DNA of 10,366 nucleotides from Bacteroidales bacterium (lineage in GTDB: Bacteria > Bacteroidota > Bacteroidia > Bacteroidales > UBA932): assembly GCA_017478685.1 (NCBI GenBank), contig JAFVDC010000100.1, forward strand, positions 1 through 10,366, in the 5' to 3' direction. Shown in pieces: positions 6,881 through 10,366 of this stretch (positions are counted from its first letter, which is position 1; each line of letters opens with the position of its first letter). The position numbers were made by a program, and so were the translations under genes. The notes beneath the pieces are model-generated. The model saw nothing but the letters and a program-made list of their open reading frames with translations. It had not been told where the DNA came from and made no database searches.

Positions 6881-7371
6881 TCCCGGCCGGAATAGGACGT
6901 GGATTTGAAATCCTTTACCCAAACCTGGCGCTCGATGGGTTCGTCCAGTGAAATCATGGTGTCCGTGGACTGGATGTAAGGGATTTTCTGGATGGTGTTG
7001 AGCAGGACCTCCATAAGGTGGTCGTTGTCAATGCAGTAGAGTTTGGCAAGGATGGCATGCCTGCCGGTTACAAAATGACACTCCACTATTTCCGGGATCT
7101 TCTTTAAATTTGCAATTACCTCCGGGTACTTGGTGGATTCCGACAATGAGATGCTCACAAAGGCGCACATGTTGAGCCCAAGGGCCTGCGGCTTTACAAG
7201 GAGGCGGGAGCCGGTAATGACGCCGTTGGCCTCCAAACGCTTGACTCTTTGATGGATAGCAGCACCGGAAACGCCGCACTCACGGGCAATTTCCAGGAAA
7301 GGCATACGGGCATTCTTTACCAGGAACGAAAGGATTTTCTGGTCTACTTCGTCGATGTGATACTTTGCCAT
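6877..7371 (-). CDS. Lrp/AsnC family transcriptional regulator
   Basis: The predicted protein has 164 residues with the family's two-domain layout. An N-terminal winged helix-turn-helix lies at about 5-60 (IDEVDQKILSFLVKNARMPFLEIARECGVSGAAIHQRVKRLEANGVITG). A linker strand (VKPQALGLN) leads to a RAM ligand-binding and oligomerisation domain at about 68-145 (AFVSISL, IVECHFVTGRHAILAKLY, IQSTDTMISLDEP). Proteins of this family are usually amino-acid-responsive regulators. The usual Asp in the G-x-x-D turn of RAM domains reads GRHA here, so the ligand may differ. The gene lies 39 nt downstream of topA on the same strand and has its own promoter-like box just past the topA stop. Its targets cannot be read from the sequence; autoregulation is common in this family. 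The convergent lactonase gene shares its last 4 nt. Confidence 0.92.
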   Translation of the reverse strand: MAKYHIDEVDQKILSFLVKNARMPFLEIARECGVSGAAIHQRVKRLEANGVITGSRLLVKPQALGLNMCAFVSISLSESTKYPEVIANLKKIPEIVECHFVTGRHAILAKLYCIDNDHLMEVLLNTIQKIPYIQSTDTMISLDEPIERQVWVKDFKSTSYSGRD

Positions 7372-7398
7372 AGCTTACACTTTTTAACTAACTTATGG

Positions 7399-7406
7399 CA
7401 AAGATA
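7399..7406 (-). promoter_or_regulatory. Candidate promoter -7 box for the Lrp/AsnC regulator gene
   Basis: Read on the minus strand this is TATCTTTG, a perfect match to TAnnTTTG. It lies in the 39-nt gap between the topA stop and the regulator start, 27 nt before the ATG at 7371. No good -33 element is visible, as its position would fall in the end of topA. The regulator may thus be transcribed on its own in addition to read-through from topA. Confidence 0.55.
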
Positions 7407-7410
7407 GTAA

Positions 7411-9720
7411 TTATTTTGATTTTTTAACCCTCCTCACGAACTTTTTTGTGGGCGCGGATTGAGAGATAATCGCCTGACAATCAGCCTGGGTGAGCGTTTT
7501 GGCATCTTTTCCCTTAGGAATTTTAAAATTGGAATCTCCCTGCTTGATGTACGGGCCGTAACGTCCGTTGATGACTTTTATGTCTCCGAATTCGGCAATT
7601 ATCTCCTGTGCGGGTTTGTCAGCGGGATTCTCCGAAACAAGGGCCTCACACTCTTCAAGGGTTATTGTAAGGGGGTCCTTGCCGCGAGGCAGCTTGATGT
7701 TTCTTACGCCGTACTTGAGATACGGGCCGAATTTGCCGCGGGTGGCAATTACGTCCAGTCCGGCGATTTTTCCCACGGTCCTGGGGAGTTCCAAAAGCCG
7801 GAGGGCGTCTTCCAGCGTAATGGTTTCTATGAGCTGGTCCTTTCCGAGGGATGCGCTCTGGCGGGTTTCGCCATCTCCTTTCTGCACATATGCGCCGAAT
7901 TTGCCGAATGAAGCCGTAACCATCTGGCCGTCAGGGGCAAGTCCAAGTTCACGGGTTACGCGGCTGTAGCCTTTTTCCTGCAGGACTTTCTCCACATTGT
8001 TGTGGAAGGGACGGTAAAACGCTCCGATGGTGGCGCTCCAGTCCTTCTCCCCGCCTGCAATCTTGTCAAAGTCTTCCTCCACGTTTGCGGTGAAGTCGTA
8101 GTCCAGGACATCGGCAAAATTATCCACAAGGAAATCCGTCACTATAAGGCCGATTTCCTGGGGAAGGAGCTTGCCTTTTTCGGCGCCGACAGTCTCTTTC
8201 TTGACGCTTTCCTTTATCACCTGGCCCTTGAGGGAGAGGTTCCTGACCTCGTATACCGTGCCGGCCTTGTCGCCTTTGATGGCATATCCGCGGCCCCTTG
8301 TGAGGGTGTCGACGGTTGCGGCATAGGTGGAAGGACGGCCGATTCCGAGTTCTTCAAGCTTCTTCACCAGGGTGACCTCAGAGTAGCGTGCCGGAGGAGC
8401 AGTGTACTTGCAAAGAGCCGAAACTCCGTGCTCTTCAAGGGCGTCTCCCACGTTAAGCGAAGGAAGCAGGACCTCGATGTCTGCGGGGGCGTCGTCGTCG
8501 CGGCCCTCCATGTACACTTTCATGAAGCCGTCGAAGAGGAGTTCCGCGCTACTGAGCGTAAAGAGGTCCGTGGTGCGGTTGGACGCAATTGCAATTGAGG
8601 TGTTGAGCACCTTGCTTGCCGCCATCTGGGAGGCTATCGTGCGCTTCCAGATGAGCTCGTAAAGGGCCTTTTCCTGGGGCGTGCCCTCTATCCAGGCGGT
8701 GCCCACATAAGTGGGACGGATGGCCTCGTGGGCCTCCTGGGCGCCCTTTGACTTGGTGTGATACTGGCGCGTATGGAGGTAATCCGGGCCATAGGTGTCA
8801 AGGATGTACTGCTTTGCAGCGCCAATTGCCAGGGCCGAAAGATTGGTGGAGTCCGTTCTCATGTAGGTGATGAGACCCCTTTCATAGAGGGTCTGGGCCA
8901 CACGCATTGTTGTGGCAACCGGGAAACGGAGTTTTCGGCCGGCTTCCTGCTGAAGGGTGGAGGTGGTGAAAGGAGGTGCGGGATAACGCTCCCCTTCCTT
9001 CTTGTCTATGGCCGAAATCCTGTATTCGGCCCCGATGATGGACTCAAGGAAAGCGCGGGCCTCCGCCTCCGAGCCGAATTTACGGTCCAGGGTGGCGTTG
9101 ACGGCGGTTTTGGTGCCGGGAATGCGGAAACTTGCCTCAACCTTATAGAAAGGCTCCGGCCTGAAGGCCATGATCTCTTTCTCCCTGTCTACGATAAGGC
9201 GCAGGGCCACGCTCTGTACACGGCCGGCCGAAAGCTTGGGCTGGATCTTTTTCCAGAGGATGGGGGAAAGCTCAAAGCCCACAAGACGGTCCAGCACGCG
9301 GCGGGCCTGCTGTGCGGCCACAAGGTTCATGTCAATGTCCCGGGGGTGCTCTATGGCCTCAAGGATGGCGGGCTTTGTAATCTCATGGAATACAATGCGG
9401 CGGGTCTTTTCCTTGGGAAGCTCCAATGTCTCCGTAAGGTGCCAGGAAATGGCCTCTCCCTCACGGTCTTCATCGGAGGCGAGCCAGATGGTGGCGGCGG
9501 CTTCCGAGAGCTTCTTAAGTTCGGCCACCACCTTTTTCTTGTCTGCGGGCACAACATACTCCGGCTTGAAGCCGTTTTCAACGTCTACGCCAAGTTTGTG
9601 CTCTTCCAGGTCCCTGATGTGGCCGATTGATGCCTTGACCTGAAAATCTGCGCCAAGATACTTCTGTATGGTCTTCACCTTTCCGGGAGACTCCACTATG
9701 ACAAGATTTTTACCGCTCAT
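7411..9720 (-). CDS. topA: DNA topoisomerase I (type IA)
   Basis: The protein has 769 residues from ATG at 9720 (MSGKNLVIVESPGKV). It relaxes negative supercoils by cutting one strand through a tyrosine. The TOPRIM domain has its glutamate at E10 and the DxD-type motif SDEDREGEA at 82-90. AAQQARRVLDRLVGFELSP (135-153) and KLSAGRVQSVALRLIVDRE (162-180) are type IA core motifs. The catalytic tyrosine is in RGLITYMRTDS, Y286. The C-terminus has three topoisomerase C-terminal repeats, at about 591-641, 649-696 and 709-753, containing GKFGAYV, RGKFGPYLKYG and GRYGPYIKQGD. A basic tail, KKFVRRVKKSK, ends the protein. It lacks Cys4 zinc ribbons, since only three cysteines occur. The open frame continues upstream to 10035, but that part is antisense to the PBP gene and lacks family similarity, so 9720 is the start. 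Confidence 0.97.
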   Translation of the reverse strand: MSGKNLVIVESPGKVKTIQKYLGADFQVKASIGHIRDLEEHKLGVDVENGFKPEYVVPADKKKVVAELKKLSEAAATIWLASDEDREGEAISWHLTETLELPKEKTRRIVFHEITKPAILEAIEHPRDIDMNLVAAQQARRVLDRLVGFELSPILWKKIQPKLSAGRVQSVALRLIVDREKEIMAFRPEPFYKVEASFRIPGTKTAVNATLDRKFGSEAEARAFLESIIGAEYRISAIDKKEGERYPAPPFTTSTLQQEAGRKLRFPVATTMRVAQTLYERGLITYMRTDSTNLSALAIGAAKQYILDTYGPDYLHTRQYHTKSKGAQEAHEAIRPTYVGTAWIEGTPQEKALYELIWKRTIASQMAASKVLNTSIAIASNRTTDLFTLSSAELLFDGFMKVYMEGRDDDAPADIEVLLPSLNVGDALEEHGVSALCKYTAPPARYSEVTLVKKLEELGIGRPSTYAATVDTLTRGRGYAIKGDKAGTVYEVRNLSLKGQVIKESVKKETVGAEKGKLLPQEIGLIVTDFLVDNFADVLDYDFTANVEEDFDKIAGGEKDWSATIGAFYRPFHNNVEKVLQEKGYSRVTRELGLAPDGQMVTASFGKFGAYVQKGDGETRQSASLGKDQLIETITLEDALRLLELPRTVGKIAGLDVIATRGKFGPYLKYGVRNIKLPRGKDPLTITLEECEALVSENPADKPAQEIIAEFGDIKVINGRYGPYIKQGDSNFKIPKGKDAKTLTQADCQAIISQSAPTKKFVRRVKKSK

Positions 9721-9737
9721 ATCCTTCAATTTTTCTG

Positions 9738-9770
9738 CAAAGTAAAGCACAATCCGGGTAATTTTCCAAA
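9738..9770 (-). promoter_or_regulatory. Candidate topA promoter (-33 TTTG, -7 TTACTTTG)
   Basis: Read on the minus strand, TTTG at 9767-9770 and TTACTTTG at 9738-9745 (one mismatch to TAnnTTTG) are 21 nt apart, as expected for a Bacteroidota promoter. The -7 box ends 17 nt before the topA ATG, so the leader would be very short. Confidence 0.4.
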
Positions 9771-9779
9771 TTTTCTGAT

Positions 9780-9787
9780 TAATTTTG
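9780..9787 (+). promoter_or_regulatory. Candidate promoter -7 box for the PBP1A-type gene
   Basis: TAATTTTG matches TAnnTTTG exactly and lies 60 nt before the ATG at 9848. No clear -33 element is seen upstream. Transcription would start near 9794, just before the palindrome at 9804-9820. Confidence 0.45.
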
Positions 9788-9803
9788 TAATCCCGTTTTT
9801 TTA

Positions 9804-9820
9804 CAAGACCTAAGGTCTTG
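9804..9820. repeat. 17-nt palindrome in the topA-PBP1A intergenic region
   Basis: CAAGACCT and AGGTCTTG are exact 8-nt inverted arms around a single A. The arms are too close to form a stable hairpin at full length, so a dimeric regulator's operator is the simplest reading. It lies in the predicted leader of the PBP gene and upstream of the topA promoter. A short AAAAATTTTT palindrome at 9829-9838 lies nearby. Confidence 0.55.
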
Positions 9821-9847
9821 GGGCGGGGAAAAATTTTTACAGAGGAT

Positions 9848-10366
9848 ATGACCGACAGCAGCAAGAAGAAAATCACCAAATGGTTCTGGATACTCATCAC
9901 CGCTCCGGTGGCCGCAGTAATCCTCCTACTTTGCCTGGTCTGGGCCTTCGCGGACATCCCGTCGCTTGAAGAGCTGGAAAACCCGGATTCCAAGCTCGCA
10001 ACCCAGGTTATCGCAGAAGAAGGTGAAATACTCACTACCTATCATATAGAGAACCGCACCTTCGTGAGCTACGAAGAACTTGCGCCGTCCCTGGTGCAGG
10101 CTGCAGTGGCAACGGAAGACAAACGCTTCTACAAGCACTCCGGCGTGGACATCCAGTCCCTTGGCCGCGTCCTTTTCAAAACCCTCCTCTCCAGGGATTC
10201 CTCCCAGGGCGGCGGCTCCACCATCACCCAGCAGCTTGCCAAAACCCTTTACCCCCGCGGAGAACGCGTGGGCAAGGTGAAGATGGTGTGGATCAAGCTC
10301 AAGGAGTGGATCACGGCCATAAAGCTGGAACGCACCTACACCAAGGAGGAGATCGTGGACATGTAC
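9848..10366 (+). CDS. Class A penicillin-binding protein 1A-type (3' end cut by window)
   Basis: The reading frame is open to the end of the window and 173 residues are visible. A short basic cytoplasmic tail (MTDSSKKKITK) precedes one membrane anchor, about residues 12-34. The glycosyltransferase family 51 domain follows. Its catalytic motif ATEDKRFYKHSGVD (88-101, E90 as catalytic glutamate) and the GGSTITQQLAKTL motif (122-134) are intact. KEWITAIKLERTYTKEEIVDMY (152-173) is the start of the third conserved motif. The enzyme polymerises lipid II into glycan strands outside the inner membrane; the transpeptidase domain with SxxK would lie beyond the window. The start is ATG at 9848, which alone places the membrane anchor correctly. 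The gene is divergent from topA. An mrcA/ponA name would be usual, but I leave the symbol empty because the Bacteroidales paralogues are not separable here. Confidence 0.95.
   Translation, partial: MTDSSKKKITKWFWILITAPVAAVILLLCLVWAFADIPSLEELENPDSKLATQVIAEEGEILTTYHIENRTFVSYEELAPSLVQAAVATEDKRFYKHSGVDIQSLGRVLFKTLLSRDSSQGGGSTITQQLAKTLYPRGERVGKVKMVWIKLKEWITAIKLERTYTKEEIVDMY

Noticed and set aside
8758..9630. A 290-residue plus-strand open frame inside topA
   Set aside because: It lies opposite the highly conserved TOPRIM and catalytic core of topoisomerase I and has no motif of its own.
9829..9838. AAAAATTTTT palindrome before the PBP start
   Set aside because: A 10-nt A/T run of this kind arises easily in an AT-rich gap, so I do not call it an operator.
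9721..10035. Upstream extension of the topA reading frame
   Set aside because: It runs through the intergenic region and antisense to the PBP gene, and the family's N-terminus (MSGKNLVIVESPGK) begins at 9720.
1..10366. A defence system, mobile element or other novel cassette
   Set aside because: I looked for transposases, integrases, toxin-antitoxin pairs, nucleases, CRISPR repeats, reverse transcriptase and phage-like genes on both strands and found none. All ten genes are core or widely conserved types or simple exported proteins.

Overview
The window looks like ordinary chromosome from a member of the Bacteroidales (Bacteroidota). The GC content of genes is moderately high. The intergenic gaps are short and AT-rich and carry the Bacteroidota-type -7 promoter motif TAnnTTTG. 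Shine-Dalgarno sequences are mostly absent, exported proteins have signal peptides ending in -AQ, and DUF3109, DUF2007 and two-domain M16 proteins occur. Rikenellaceae-like relatives would fit the composition, but the family is a guess. Ten protein genes are present, the first and last cut by the window edges. I see no tRNA, rRNA, CRISPR array, transposase or phage gene.

Layout. (1) 1-1560, plus strand: a tight operon with the 3' part of hemW (heme chaperone, radical SAM), a small two-helix membrane protein of unknown function and a DUF2007 protein. The genes overlap by 4 and 17 nt. (2) 1512-4606, minus strand: an exported M16 (insulinase-type) homologue that lacks the zinc-binding HxxEH motif, followed by a cysteine-rich DUF3109 protein with a 4-nt ATGA overlap. 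The end of the DUF3109 gene overlaps the end of the DUF2007 gene by 49 nt on the opposite strand. (3) 4607-4683: a 77-nt divergent promoter region with a perfect TATATTTG box on each strand. (4) 4684-6880, plus strand: an exported TPR protein, a 133-nt gap holding a 46-nt near-perfect hairpin, then an exported seven-bladed lactonase-family protein. (5) 6877-9720, minus strand: topA (DNA topoisomerase I) and, downstream of it, an Lrp/AsnC regulator with its own promoter box. The lrp stop shares the palindrome TTAA with the lactonase stop. (6) 9721-9847: a divergent regulatory region between topA and a class A penicillin-binding protein (GT51 start, cut by the window end). It has candidate promoters for both genes and a 17-nt palindrome in the predicted leader of the PBP gene.

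The genes do not form one pathway. They are mostly core or widely conserved genes for heme delivery, envelope proteins, DNA topology, cell-wall synthesis and amino-acid-type regulation. I find no convincing new multi-gene system. The features most worth a second look are the catalytically degenerate M16 protein coupled to the Cys-rich DUF3109 gene, the long coding overlap at a convergent gene end, the mirrored divergent promoter boxes and the two intergenic palindromes.
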